Positions 14,643-22,407 of a stretch of 64,000 nucleotides of DNA are shown here, in pieces. How positions within the stretch are numbered: the first letter of the stretch is position 1; each line of letters opens with the position of its first letter. This DNA is from CAHJXG01 sp964235485. Its GTDB lineage: Bacteria; Pseudomonadota; Alphaproteobacteria; Acetobacterales; Acetobacteraceae. The stretch spans positions 243,677-307,676 of the forward strand of contig CAXSAZ010000002.1 in assembly GCA_964235485.1 (NCBI GenBank), given 5' to 3'. The notes under the pieces were generated by a model. That model was given only the letters and a program-made list of their open reading frames with translations. It had not been told where the DNA came from and made no database searches. Made by a program: the position numbers and the translations under genes.

Positions 14643-15721
14643 AGATCGTGATCTTCGGCCTGTCGGTCAGCAGTTCCTGGGGCAACGGGCACGCGGCGCT
14701 GTGGCGCGGCCTGATCGGCGCGCTGCTGGCGGCCGGGCACCGGGTCGTGTTCTTCGAGCGCGACGTGCCGTACTACCGGGACTACCGCGACCTGTCCGCC
14801 CTGCCGGACGGCGGCGAGCTGGTGCTGTATCCCGACTGGGCGGCGGCGCTGCCGCGGGCGCGCAACGCGCTCGCGGGGGCGGATGTCGGGATGGTCACGT
14901 CCTACTGCCCGGACGCGCTCGCGGCGACGCGGCTGCTGCAGGACGGCACAGGCGCCCTGCGCTGCTTCTACGACCTGGACACCCCCGTGACCCTGGCGCG
15001 GCTCGATGCCGGGGAGGCCGTGGACTACATCGGGCCGGACGGCCTGGCCGGGTTCGACCTCGTGCTGAGCTACACCGGCGGCGGGGCGCTGGACGCGCTG
15101 CGCACCCGGCTCGGCGCGCGCCGTGTCGTGCCGATCTACGGCTCGGTCGATCCGGCGCTGCACCGCCCGGCGCCGCCGCGCCCGGAATACGACGCGCTGC
15201 TGTCCTACCTCGGCACCTACGCCGCCGACCGGCAGGCGGCGCTGGAGCGGCTGTTCGTCGAGCCGGCCCGCGCCTTGCCGGGGGAGCGTTTCGTGATCGG
15301 CGGCGCGCAGTACCCGGACGGCTTTCCGTGGACGCCCAACACGTTCTTCGTGCGCCATTTGCCGCCGCCGGCGCACCCGGCGTTCTACTGCTCCTCCCGC
15401 CTCACCTTGAACGTGACGCGGGACGCGATGGCCCGTGCCGGCTGGTGCCCGTCCGGCCGGCTGTTCGAGGCCGCGGCCTGCGGGGTGCCGATCCTGACCG
15501 ACCATTGGGCCGGGCTGGATCATTTCTTCGAGCCGGGCCGCGAAATTCTGGTGGCGCACTCGACCGAAGACGCGCTGGCGGCGCTGCGCATGGCCCCGGC
15601 CGAGCTGTCCGTCATCGCGCGCCGCGCCCGCGAGCGCACGCTCGCGGAACACAGCGCCGCCCGCCGCGTCGCCGAGATGGTGGCGGCCTTCGAGGCGATG
15701 GCCTCGCGGGAGCGCGTGTGA
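14639..15721 (+). CDS. CgeB-family glycosyltransferase, copy 2 (tandem paralogue)
   Basis: A 360-residue paralogue of the preceding gene, collinear throughout: SSWGNGHAALWRGL, FYDLDTPVTLARLD, YLGTYAADRQAALERL, FTLNV/LTLNVTRD-type strand, PSGRLFEAAACGVPILTDHW and GLDHFFEPGREI. The ATG is embedded in the upstream stop and its own stop overlaps the next start (TGATG at 15719-15723), indicating coupled translation. Two diverged copies in tandem imply two related but distinct sugar additions rather than simple dosage. Confidence 0.82.
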   Translation: MKIVIFGLSVSSSWGNGHAALWRGLIGALLAAGHRVVFFERDVPYYRDYRDLSALPDGGELVLYPDWAAALPRARNALAGADVGMVTSYCPDALAATRLLQDGTGALRCFYDLDTPVTLARLDAGEAVDYIGPDGLAGFDLVLSYTGGGALDALRTRLGARRVVPIYGSVDPALHRPAPPRPEYDALLSYLGTYAADRQAALERLFVEPARALPGERFVIGGAQYPDGFPWTPNTFFVRHLPPPAHPAFYCSSRLTLNVTRDAMARAGWCPSGRLFEAAACGVPILTDHWAGLDHFFEPGREILVAHSTEDALAALRMAPAELSVIARRARERTLAEHSAARRVAEMVAAFEAMASRERV

Positions 15722-16569
15722 TGTGGGGCATCATCCCGGCCGCCGGCAACGGCACGCGCATCCAGCCGCTGGCGTTCAGCAAGGAACTGCTGCCGGTCGG
15801 CTCGCGCCTGGATGCCGGCGGCATCGAGCGGCCCCGGGCGGTCAGCGAGTACCTGATCGAGCGCATGGTGCGGGGGGGCGCCGACAAGATCTGCTTCGTC
15901 ATCTCGCCCTGGAAAAGCGACATCCTGCAGTACTACGGCGGAACCGTGGGTGATGTGGACCTGGCCTATGTCTGCCAGGCGGGCGCCGCCGGGCTGTGCG
16001 ACGCCATCTTCCGCGCCGTGCCGCTGATCCCGGAGCACGAGCCGGTGATCGTGGGCCTGCCGGACACCATCTGGTTCCCGGTTGACGCGCTGGCCCGCCT
16101 GCCGGACGACCGCCTGTCGTTCCTGCTGTTCCCCGTGGAACGGCCGGAGCTGTTCGACGCCGTAGAGCTGGACGGCGACGGGCGGGTCCAAACGATCCAG
16201 GTGAAATCGCCGGATGCCCGGTCCAACTGGATTTGGGGCGCCATCAAGATGCCCGGCGCCACCCTGCACGCGCTGCACCGCCTGTGGCTGCGGCGGGAGC
16301 GCGCGGACGAGTATATCGGCACGCTGGCCAACGCCTGGCTGGCGGAGGGCAACGCGGCTTGGGGCGTGCGCGCCGGGTCCAGCTACGTCGATGTCGGCAC
16401 GCTCAACGGCTATCGCGAGGCGATGCGGCTGCTGGGCGGGCAGGCCGCCGCGCCGGCGCCGGCGCACGCCGCGGCGGAGAAGCGGACGGGATCAGCTAAG
16501 ATCAGCGAACCCGGGCAGACGCTCGGCGTCTGGCCCTTCGGTTCGACACTCGAAGGGAACACCGCTTGA
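15721..16569 (+). CDS. Sugar-1-phosphate nucleotidyltransferase
   Basis: A 282-residue NDP-sugar pyrophosphorylase. The N-terminal IIPAAGNGTRIQPLAFSKEL is the nucleotide-binding signature (GxGTRxxP...K), and IVGLPDTIWFP, SNWIWGAIKMPG and SSYVDVGTLNGYREAM follow in the order of RmlA/GlmU-like nucleotidyltransferases. It activates a sugar-1-phosphate with an NTP, supplying donor for the surrounding transferases. The C-terminal 40 residues are Ala/Pro-rich and of low complexity. The stop overlaps the next TTG start (TTGA at 16566). Confidence 0.85.
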   Translation: MWGIIPAAGNGTRIQPLAFSKELLPVGSRLDAGGIERPRAVSEYLIERMVRGGADKICFVISPWKSDILQYYGGTVGDVDLAYVCQAGAAGLCDAIFRAVPLIPEHEPVIVGLPDTIWFPVDALARLPDDRLSFLLFPVERPELFDAVELDGDGRVQTIQVKSPDARSNWIWGAIKMPGATLHALHRLWLRRERADEYIGTLANAWLAEGNAAWGVRAGSSYVDVGTLNGYREAMRLLGGQAAAPAPAHAAAEKRTGSAKISEPGQTLGVWPFGSTLEGNTA

Positions 16570-17342
16570 GCACGCCCGTTTGGACGACCGATCGCATCCG
16601 CCAGCGCGTGCAGGCGCTGGGGCCGTGGTTCCACAACATGGACCTGCGCGGCGTGCAGACGGCGCCGGAGCACTTTCTGGGCGACTACCCCGCCGTGAAG
16701 TGGCGGCGCTTCCAGGACAGCCTGCCCGCGGACCTCGGCGGCAAGACAGTGCTCGACATCGGCTGCAACGCCGGGTTCTACGCCATGGAGATGAAGCGGC
16801 GGGGGGCCGCCCGGGTGCTGGGCATCGACTTCGACGAGGATTACCTGGCGCAGGCGCGCTTCGCCGCCGAGGTGCAGGGCCTCGATATCGAGTTCCAGCA
16901 GATGTCCGTGTACGACGTGGGCCAGTTGGGCGAGCGGTTCGATGTCGTGTTCTTCATCGGCGTGCTCTACCACCTGCGCCACCCGCTGCTGGCGCTCGAC
17001 CTGATCCGCGAGCACGTGGCGGGCGACCTGCTGGTGTTCCAGTCGCTGCAGCGCGGGTCCAACACTGTGCTGCCGCTGGCGGAGGATTACGAGTTCTGGG
17101 AAACGGCGGTCTTCGACGATCCCGGCTATCCCAAGCTGCACTTCATCGAGCGCAGCTATTCCCACGACAACACCAACTGGTGGGCGCCCAACGCCGCGTG
17201 CTCGGCCGCGATGCTGCGCGCCGCCGGGTTCGGCATCGAGGGCAACCCGGAGGACGAGGTGTTCATCTGTCGCACGGCGGCGCTGCCGGATGCGCGATAC
17301 GGCGCGGTTTATCCTTCCCGCGGAAAGGAGGCCCGGCCATGA
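16566..17342 (+). CDS. SAM-dependent methyltransferase, TIGR04290-like
   Basis: A 258-residue class I methyltransferase. Motif I is TVLDIGCNAGFYAMEMKRRG, followed by VLGIDFDEDYLAQARFA and VFFIGVLYHLRHPLLALD. The N-terminal QALGPWFHNMDLRGVQTAP and the later SHDNTNWWAPNAAC fit the CmoB-related Rta_06860/TIGR04290 family, which I recall occurring with glycosyltransferases, PIG-L and glycosidase genes as here. The TTG start at 16566 overlaps the upstream stop. The substrate is presumably a sugar or lipid-linked glycan and is unproven. Confidence 0.78.
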   Translation: MSTPVWTTDRIRQRVQALGPWFHNMDLRGVQTAPEHFLGDYPAVKWRRFQDSLPADLGGKTVLDIGCNAGFYAMEMKRRGAARVLGIDFDEDYLAQARFAAEVQGLDIEFQQMSVYDVGQLGERFDVVFFIGVLYHLRHPLLALDLIREHVAGDLLVFQSLQRGSNTVLPLAEDYEFWETAVFDDPGYPKLHFIERSYSHDNTNWWAPNAACSAAMLRAAGFGIEGNPEDEVFICRTAALPDARYGAVYPSRGKEARP

Positions 17343-18325
17343 TCGAGGCCGCGATGATCTGGAACGAGCCGAACAACAAGTCGCATTGGGACTTCGAGAA
17401 CGACCCCGGCTGGGCCACCTTCGCCCGCATGACCAAGCTGGCCGGCCAGGCCATCGCGGCGGAAGCGCCGGGCCTGACGCGCGTGCTGGGCGGCATCAGC
17501 CCGATCGACCCCGACTTCATCCGCGTGCTGCAAGGGCACGGGGCGCTGGACGACCTGGACGCGGTGGCGGTGCACGGCTTCCCGCTCGATTGGAACCATT
17601 GGCTGATCGACGAGTGGCCGGCCAAGCTCGACAGCATCCGCGACGTGACGAACCTGCCGCTCTGGGTCAGCGAGGTCGGCGTCTCGACCTTCGGCGCGGA
17701 GGAGGTGCAGGAATGGGGCCTGCGCCGTACGGCGGAGCTGCTGCTGGGCCTCGGCCCGAAGCGTCCGGAGCGCATCCAATGGTATAGCCTGTACGACCTG
17801 CCGGCCGCCTGGCCCGCCACCACCCGGCATCGGGAAGCGGAGGGCAGCAGCTATTACCGGCATTTCCACATGGGCCTGCTGGACGAGCACGGGCGGCCGA
17901 AGCGCGCGGCCCGCATCTTCCACGAGTTCGCCCCGGAGTTCGGCCTGTGCCAATGGTTCCACTTCGAGGATCACCGGCTGGACGACGCGGTGCGCCACAT
18001 GCGGGACCTGGGCGTGACCACCTTGCGCACCGGGCTGAGCTGGGCCGATTGGTATCGGCCCGACGCGGAAGCCTGGTTCGACCGGCAGATGCGCGCGCTG
18101 GAGGGTTTCAACGTCACCGCGACCTTCTGCTTCACGCCGGAGCACAAAGGCCAATGGCCGCACTACACCGCCGTGCCCACCCATCCCGAGGAGTTCGCCG
18201 AGTTCTGCGCCGCGATGATCCGCCGCTACGCACCGGGCCGTTTGCGGAGCGATGCTCCCAGCGGGCTGCGGAGCGATGCTCCCAGCGGGCCTGACAACGT
18301 GCCGATGCGCGCCGCGGCCGGCTGA
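17339..18325 (+). CDS. Glycoside hydrolase-like protein (clan GH-A/GH39-like) with swapped barrel halves
   Basis: A 328-residue protein. It opens directly with IWNEPNN (Glu10, the acid/base position of clan GH-A) and has LWVSEVGVSTFG (Glu112, nucleophile position), then WYSLYDLP. From residue about 200 it continues LGVTTLRTGLSWADWYRP and FAEFCAAMIRRYAP, which resemble the first half of such a barrel, the part that normally precedes WNEPNN. The order thus looks circularly permuted. The C-terminus contains a 24-bp tandem repeat. ATGA overlap with the methyltransferase ties it to the operon. No signal peptide is visible, so a cytosolic trimming or transfer role is likelier than polymer breakdown. 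Confidence 0.7.
   Translation: MIEAAMIWNEPNNKSHWDFENDPGWATFARMTKLAGQAIAAEAPGLTRVLGGISPIDPDFIRVLQGHGALDDLDAVAVHGFPLDWNHWLIDEWPAKLDSIRDVTNLPLWVSEVGVSTFGAEEVQEWGLRRTAELLLGLGPKRPERIQWYSLYDLPAAWPATTRHREAEGSSYYRHFHMGLLDEHGRPKRAARIFHEFAPEFGLCQWFHFEDHRLDDAVRHMRDLGVTTLRTGLSWADWYRPDAEAWFDRQMRALEGFNVTATFCFTPEHKGQWPHYTAVPTHPEEFAEFCAAMIRRYAPGRLRSDAPSGLRSDAPSGPDNVPMRAAAG
18244..18291 (+). repeat. In-frame 24-bp tandem repeat containing a palindrome
   Basis: Two units (18244-18267 and 18268-18291) differ only at the last base. Each contains the self-complementary GGAGCGATGCTCC and encodes LRSDAPSG, so the C-terminus reads this octapeptide twice. Being a multiple of three, the duplication keeps the frame open. 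Confidence 0.9.
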
Positions 18326-18329
18326 CCGC

Positions 18330-19124
18330 ATGGAGGCCGTCCTGCACGGCCTTGCGGCGCGGCGCCTGGTCGGCGCCCGGGTGGCGCTGGTCGTCGCCCA
18401 CCCGGATGACGAGACCATCGCCGCCGGGGCCAGCCTGCCCCTGCTGCCGGGGCTGCTGCTGGCGCATGTGACGGACGGCGCGCCGCGTGCGCTGGCCGAT
18501 GCCGCCGCCGCGGGGTTCGATGCGCCCGCGGACTACGCCGCCGCCCGGCGCGGCGAGCTGAGGGCGGCACTGGATGCCGCGGGCGCGGCGCTGGAGTTGG
18601 TGGAGTTGGGCGTCGCCGACCAGGAGGCCAGCTTCCACATGCCGGCACTCGCCCGCGCCCTGTCCCGCTTGTTCGACGCCCATGGCATCGAGGCCGTGAT
18701 CACCCACGCCTACGAGGGCGGCCATCCCGACCACGACGCCACCGCGTTCGCCGTGCACGCCGCCGCCGAGCGCCGCCCGGTGCTGGAGTTCGCGGGCTAC
18801 CATGCGGACCCGGCGGGCGCGTTGCTGACCGGCCGCTTCCTGCCGGGTCCGGCCCCCACGGTCGTCGCGCTCACGGAGGCCGAGCGGGCGCGCAAGCGGG
18901 CGATGTTCGACTGCTTCCGCACCCAGGCCCGCACGCTCGCCGCCTTCGGCACCGACCAGGAGTCGTTTCGCCCGGCGCCGGCCTACGACTTCGCGCAGCC
19001 GCCGATGCCGGGCCGGCTGAACTACGAGCATTGGGGCTGGAGCATGACCGGCGCACGCTGGCGCGCCCTCGCGCGGGACGCGCGGCGCGATCTGGCACCG
19101 CAAGCGGCCCGATGCGGCGCCTGA
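18330..19124 (+). CDS. PIG-L family deacetylase (LmbE-like)
   Basis: A 264-residue metal-dependent N-deacetylase. The zinc-binding motif is VALVVAHPDDETIAAGA with its partner HPDHDATAF downstream, both typical of PIG-L/MshB/BshB enzymes that remove acetyl from GlcNAc-containing substrates. It begins four bases after the glycosidase stop and overlaps the next gene by 13 bases. In this operon it probably deacetylates an N-acetylated sugar, creating a free amine that the acyltransferase gene further downstream could re-modify; that link is inference. Confidence 0.88.
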   Translation: MEAVLHGLAARRLVGARVALVVAHPDDETIAAGASLPLLPGLLLAHVTDGAPRALADAAAAGFDAPADYAAARRGELRAALDAAGAALELVELGVADQEASFHMPALARALSRLFDAHGIEAVITHAYEGGHPDHDATAFAVHAAAERRPVLEFAGYHADPAGALLTGRFLPGPAPTVVALTEAERARKRAMFDCFRTQARTLAAFGTDQESFRPAPAYDFAQPPMPGRLNYEHWGWSMTGARWRALARDARRDLAPQAARCGA

Positions 19125-20170
19125 CCGTCCTCAACATCGCTTACCCCCTGGCCCCGGTCGGCATTGACTCGGTGGGCGGCTCGGAACAGGTGCTGAGCAG
19201 CCTCGACCACGCGCTGACGGCGGCGGGCCACCGTAGCATCGTGATTGCCTGCGCGGGGTCGCAGGCGGCGGGCGCGCTGCACGCCTTCCCCGCGCCGCCC
19301 ACGGACGGCCCCATCACCGACGCCATCCATTCCGCCCGGCAAGACGCGATCCGCGCCATCACCGCCGACGTGCTGCGGCGCGAGCGCGTCGATGTCATTC
19401 ACATGCACGGGCTGGATTTCTACTCCTACCTTCCCCCGCCCGGCCCGCCAATGCTGGCCACGCTGCACCTGCCGCCCGGCTGGTACCCGCCCGAGGCGCT
19501 CGCGCCGCCCCGCGAGGACAGTTGGGTCCATGGCGTGTCCGAAAGCCAGATGCGCGGCGTGCCGCCCGGCCCGCGCCTTTTGCCGCCGATCCCGAACGGG
19601 GTGCCGGTGGCGCGGCTCGGCGCCGTGCACCCGCGCAAGTGCCGCTTCGCGCTGACCCTGGCCCGGGTGTGCCCGGAGAAGGGCCTGCATTTGGCGCTGG
19701 ACGCGGCGCGGGCAGCCGACACGCCGATGCTGCTGGCCGGCGGCGTGTTCCCCTACCCGGCGCATCAAAACTACTTCGGTGCCGAGATCCTGCCCCGCCT
19801 CGACCGGCGCCGCCGCTACCTCGGCCCGGTCGGTTTCGTGCGGAAGCGCCGCCTGCTGGCCGCGGCAGCCTGCCTGCTGGTGCCGAGCTTGGTTGCCGAA
19901 ACCAGCTCGCTCGTCGCCATGGAGGCCGCCGCCTGCGGCACCCCGGTCATCGCCTTCCGCAACGGCGCGTTGCCGGAGGTGGTGGAGGACGGCCGCACCG
20001 GCTTCTTGGTCGATGACGTTGACGGCATGGCGGACGCCATCCGCCGGGTGGACCGAATCGACCCCGCCACGTGCCGCGAGACTGCCCGGCGCCGCTTCTC
20101 GATGGAGCGCATGGCCGCCGCCTACCTCGACCGCTACCAGGCGTTGGCGCGCGTCGCCGCCCCGGCGTAA
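19112..20170 (+). CDS. GT4-family glycosyltransferase
   Basis: A 352-residue GT-B glycosyltransferase. The N-terminal GIDSVGGSEQVLSSLDHAL is the glycine-rich acceptor loop, and the C-terminal part has ARVCPEKGLHLALDAAR, VPSLVAETSSLVAMEAAACG and PEVVEDGRTGFLVDDVDGM, with the E-x7-E donor motif of GT4 retaining enzymes. The ATG at 19112 lies inside the end of the PIG-L gene. It acts in the cytosol on a nucleotide-sugar donor; the specific sugar is unknown. Confidence 0.86.
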   Translation: MRRLTVLNIAYPLAPVGIDSVGGSEQVLSSLDHALTAAGHRSIVIACAGSQAAGALHAFPAPPTDGPITDAIHSARQDAIRAITADVLRRERVDVIHMHGLDFYSYLPPPGPPMLATLHLPPGWYPPEALAPPREDSWVHGVSESQMRGVPPGPRLLPPIPNGVPVARLGAVHPRKCRFALTLARVCPEKGLHLALDAARAADTPMLLAGGVFPYPAHQNYFGAEILPRLDRRRRYLGPVGFVRKRRLLAAAACLLVPSLVAETSSLVAMEAAACGTPVIAFRNGALPEVVEDGRTGFLVDDVDGMADAIRRVDRIDPATCRETARRRFSMERMAAAYLDRYQALARVAAPA

Positions 20171-20180
20171 CGATCCGAAC

Positions 20181-21176
20181 ATGACCGAGATTGCCTTGCT
20201 GGACAGCGACGCGGCGTTGCTGGCGCTTGCGCCCGAGTGGGAGGCGCTGTGGCGCCGCGTGCCCGGCGCCTCGCCCTTTGCCGCCCCGGCGTGGCTGCTG
20301 CCGTGGTGGCGGCATTTCGGCACCGGCGCGCCGCGGGTGGCGGTCCGGCGGACGGGCGGGCAGTTGTCGGGGGTGCTGCCGCTGTATCGGCTGGACGAGC
20401 CGGGCATCCGCAAGCTGCTGCCCATCGGCGCCGGCACCACGGACCACCTGGACGCGCTGTTGGAGCCGGGCGCGATGCCGGGGCCGCTGCTGCAAGCGGC
20501 GCTGGACCATGCGCGGGCGGACGGGGTGGATCAGTGCGACCTGATCGAGGTGCCGCCGGGTTCGGCGCTGCGCGGGGTCGCGCCGGTGGGCTGGCGCGCC
20601 GAATGGTCGGAGGGCCAGCCCTGCCCGGTGCTGACCTTGCCGGCGACGGTGGCCGGGCTGGCGGACGCGGTGCCGGCGAACACGCTGCGCAAGCTGCGCA
20701 TGAACCGCAACCGCGCCGCCCGCGCCGGCGGGTTCACGATTGAGACTGCCGGGCCGGATACGGTGCAAGCGTTGTTGTCCGAGCTTGTGCGCCTGCACCA
20801 GGCGCGTTGGACTGCGCAGGGGGAGCCTGGGTCGCTTGCCGGGCCGGCGGTGCTTGGGTTCCATCGCGACGCGGCGCCGGCGCTGCTGCGGGCGGGGGTG
20901 CTGCGGCTGCAGGCGTTGCGGATCGGGGGCGTGGTGGTGGCGGCGTGCTATGCGCTGTTGGCTGGGCGGGAGCGGATTTTGTTCTACTTGAGCGGGTTTG
21001 ACGCCGGGCAATCGTTTGTCAGCCCTGGGACGTTGCTGCTTGCGGCGATGCTTGAGGAGGCGGTTATGGAGGGGCGGCAGGAGGCGGATTTTCTGCGGGG
21101 GCGGGAGGGGTATAAGTATGCTTGGGGCGGGGTGGACCGGGTGAATGGGGGTTGCCGGTTGGTGCCCGTGTCATGA
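20181..21176 (+). CDS. GNAT/FemAB-like acyltransferase (BioF2/CelD-like domain)
   Basis: A 331-residue protein with two GNAT-like lobes. The first has EWEALWRRVPGASPFAAPAWL, the usual opening of CelD/BcsL-like acetyltransferase-6 proteins. The second has NTLRKLRMNRNRAARAGG, FYLSGFDAGQSFVSPGTLLL and ADFLRGREGYKYAWG, matching the domain's C-terminal core. Such proteins transfer acyl or aminoacyl groups in polysaccharide or envelope synthesis. It is the last gene of the operon, 10 bases after the GT4 gene, and may acylate the amine exposed by the PIG-L enzyme. Confidence 0.78.
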   Translation: MTEIALLDSDAALLALAPEWEALWRRVPGASPFAAPAWLLPWWRHFGTGAPRVAVRRTGGQLSGVLPLYRLDEPGIRKLLPIGAGTTDHLDALLEPGAMPGPLLQAALDHARADGVDQCDLIEVPPGSALRGVAPVGWRAEWSEGQPCPVLTLPATVAGLADAVPANTLRKLRMNRNRAARAGGFTIETAGPDTVQALLSELVRLHQARWTAQGEPGSLAGPAVLGFHRDAAPALLRAGVLRLQALRIGGVVVAACYALLAGRERILFYLSGFDAGQSFVSPGTLLLAAMLEEAVMEGRQEADFLRGREGYKYAWGGVDRVNGGCRLVPVS

Positions 21177-21219
21177 CGAGAAGAACACGGAATGGCCATT
21201 ATCGACCCCTAACCGGACA

Positions 21220-21729
21220 TCAACTCCTGCCAAACGCATCCAATTCCGCCATCGTCGTCATGTGGTGGTAAGCCGCTGTAGCAGGACGACGCTCCAACAT
21301 GGCTTGAAGTCGCGGCTTAAGATCCTGATCCACGCGCCAGATCAACTCGAACAGCCTTCTCGTCACTGCTAGCTGGTCACAGCCCTCCAATGGGTCACTG
21401 CGGTCCTCGCCTCGCGCGGCCGATATCTGACGCTCGGCAGCAAGCCAGAAGTGCATCCAGAGCGGGAGATCAACAAAGATGATCGTGTCTGCTGCTGCCA
21501 GCCTTTTCTCAAGGCTAAGCCAAGGACCCCAGCCATCCACAATCCAGCGCTCTGTTGTCACTACCTCGTCAAGCTTTCGCGTCACAACACCTTCATCCGC
21601 TTGCACCCAGCCGGGAAGCCAATGAATCTGATCAACCGAGAAGAACGGCAGGCCATGTTGATCGGCCAAACGCCTTCCCAAAGTAGATTTACCGCCACCC
21701 GCATTTCCGACGATCGCAACCCGCTTCAT
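21220..21729 (-). CDS. Small P-loop kinase (topology-modulation/adenylate kinase-like)
   Basis: A 169-residue P-loop NTPase with Walker A GNAGGGKSTLGRRLA at residues about 7-15, then VDQIHWLPGW and RWIVDGWG, the pattern of the FlaR/topology-modulation-protein subgroup of adenylate-kinase-like proteins. The ATG at 21729 gives the usual MKRVAIVGNAGGGKST start; the longer frame adds 27 non-family codons. Base composition is less GC-rich than its neighbours. It is convergent with the glycan operon and has no clear partner. Substrate unknown. Confidence 0.78.
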   Translation of the reverse strand: MKRVAIVGNAGGGKSTLGRRLADQHGLPFFSVDQIHWLPGWVQADEGVVTRKLDEVVTTERWIVDGWGPWLSLEKRLAAADTIIFVDLPLWMHFWLAAERQISAARGEDRSDPLEGCDQLAVTRRLFELIWRVDQDLKPRLQAMLERRPATAAYHHMTTMAELDAFGRS

Positions 21730-21813
21730 ACCAACCAGACTAGGACTGAGTTCTGTTCTTAAAGACTGCTCACCATCACGAAAAACCATAATGCAGAGTC
21801 GTGAACACAACAG

Positions 21814-22407
21814 TCAGCAAGCTAAGTTTATCCCGTCTATCCGCACGCCCCCATCCCCAAATATCCGCAACACACTGCAAGACCCCGCCCCAAGCTCAAT
21901 CCGCTGCATCAGGTCGAGCGGCGCCCCCAAGCTATGCGCCAGCACCGCCTTCAACACGTCCTGATGGCTGACCACCACCACCTCGCCATCCGGAACCGCC
22001 TCCCGCCACCGCGCAAGACAACGAAGCGCACGGCCCAATGCCTCCACCATCGTCTCCCCGCCCGGCGTCGGCGACGTCCCCCGGAACTGGTTCCAGGCCT
22101 GCCACCCCGGCGCTTCCTGCAGCGCCTCGAACGTCATCCCCGTCCAACCGCCGAAGTCGATCTCATCCAGCCCGGCATCCGTCGCGACCTCCAGCCCGAG
22201 CGCCGCGGCAATCGGCGCCGCAGTCTCCTGCGCGCGCTGCACTGGACTGGACACCACAGCCGCGACCGCCCGGCCCGCGAAGTGCCGCGCCAGCCGGGCT
22301 GCCTGCTCCCGGCCGCGCCCGTTCAACGGCACGCCGGCCATTCGCCCCGTCAGCACCCGGCCCAGCAGGTCGTGCTCCGCATGACGGACCAGGTGGAAGA
22401 CGGTCAT
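21814..22407 (-). CDS. Histidine phosphatase (phosphoglycerate mutase-like)
   Basis: A 197-residue phosphatase with the catalytic VFHLVRHAEH motif near the N-terminus, LTGRMAGVPLNGRGREQAARLA, SSPVQRAQETA and VVVSHQDVLKAVL with the second catalytic His. Such cytosolic enzymes dephosphorylate sugar phosphates, nucleotides or cofactors through a phosphohistidine. The start overlaps the stop of the ROK kinase gene (ATGA), so it is the last cistron of the pentose-phosphate operon. A role in sugar-phosphate overflow control is plausible but not shown. Confidence 0.85.
   Translation of the reverse strand: MTVFHLVRHAEHDLLGRVLTGRMAGVPLNGRGREQAARLARHFAGRAVAAVVSSPVQRAQETAAPIAAALGLEVATDAGLDEIDFGGWTGMTFEALQEAPGWQAWNQFRGTSPTPGGETMVEALGRALRCLARWREAVPDGEVVVVSHQDVLKAVLAHSLGAPLDLMQRIELGAGSCSVLRIFGDGGVRIDGINLAC

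Noticed and set aside
18244..18291. Possible CRISPR-like repeat
   Set aside because: The two units are directly adjacent without a spacer and lie inside an open reading frame.
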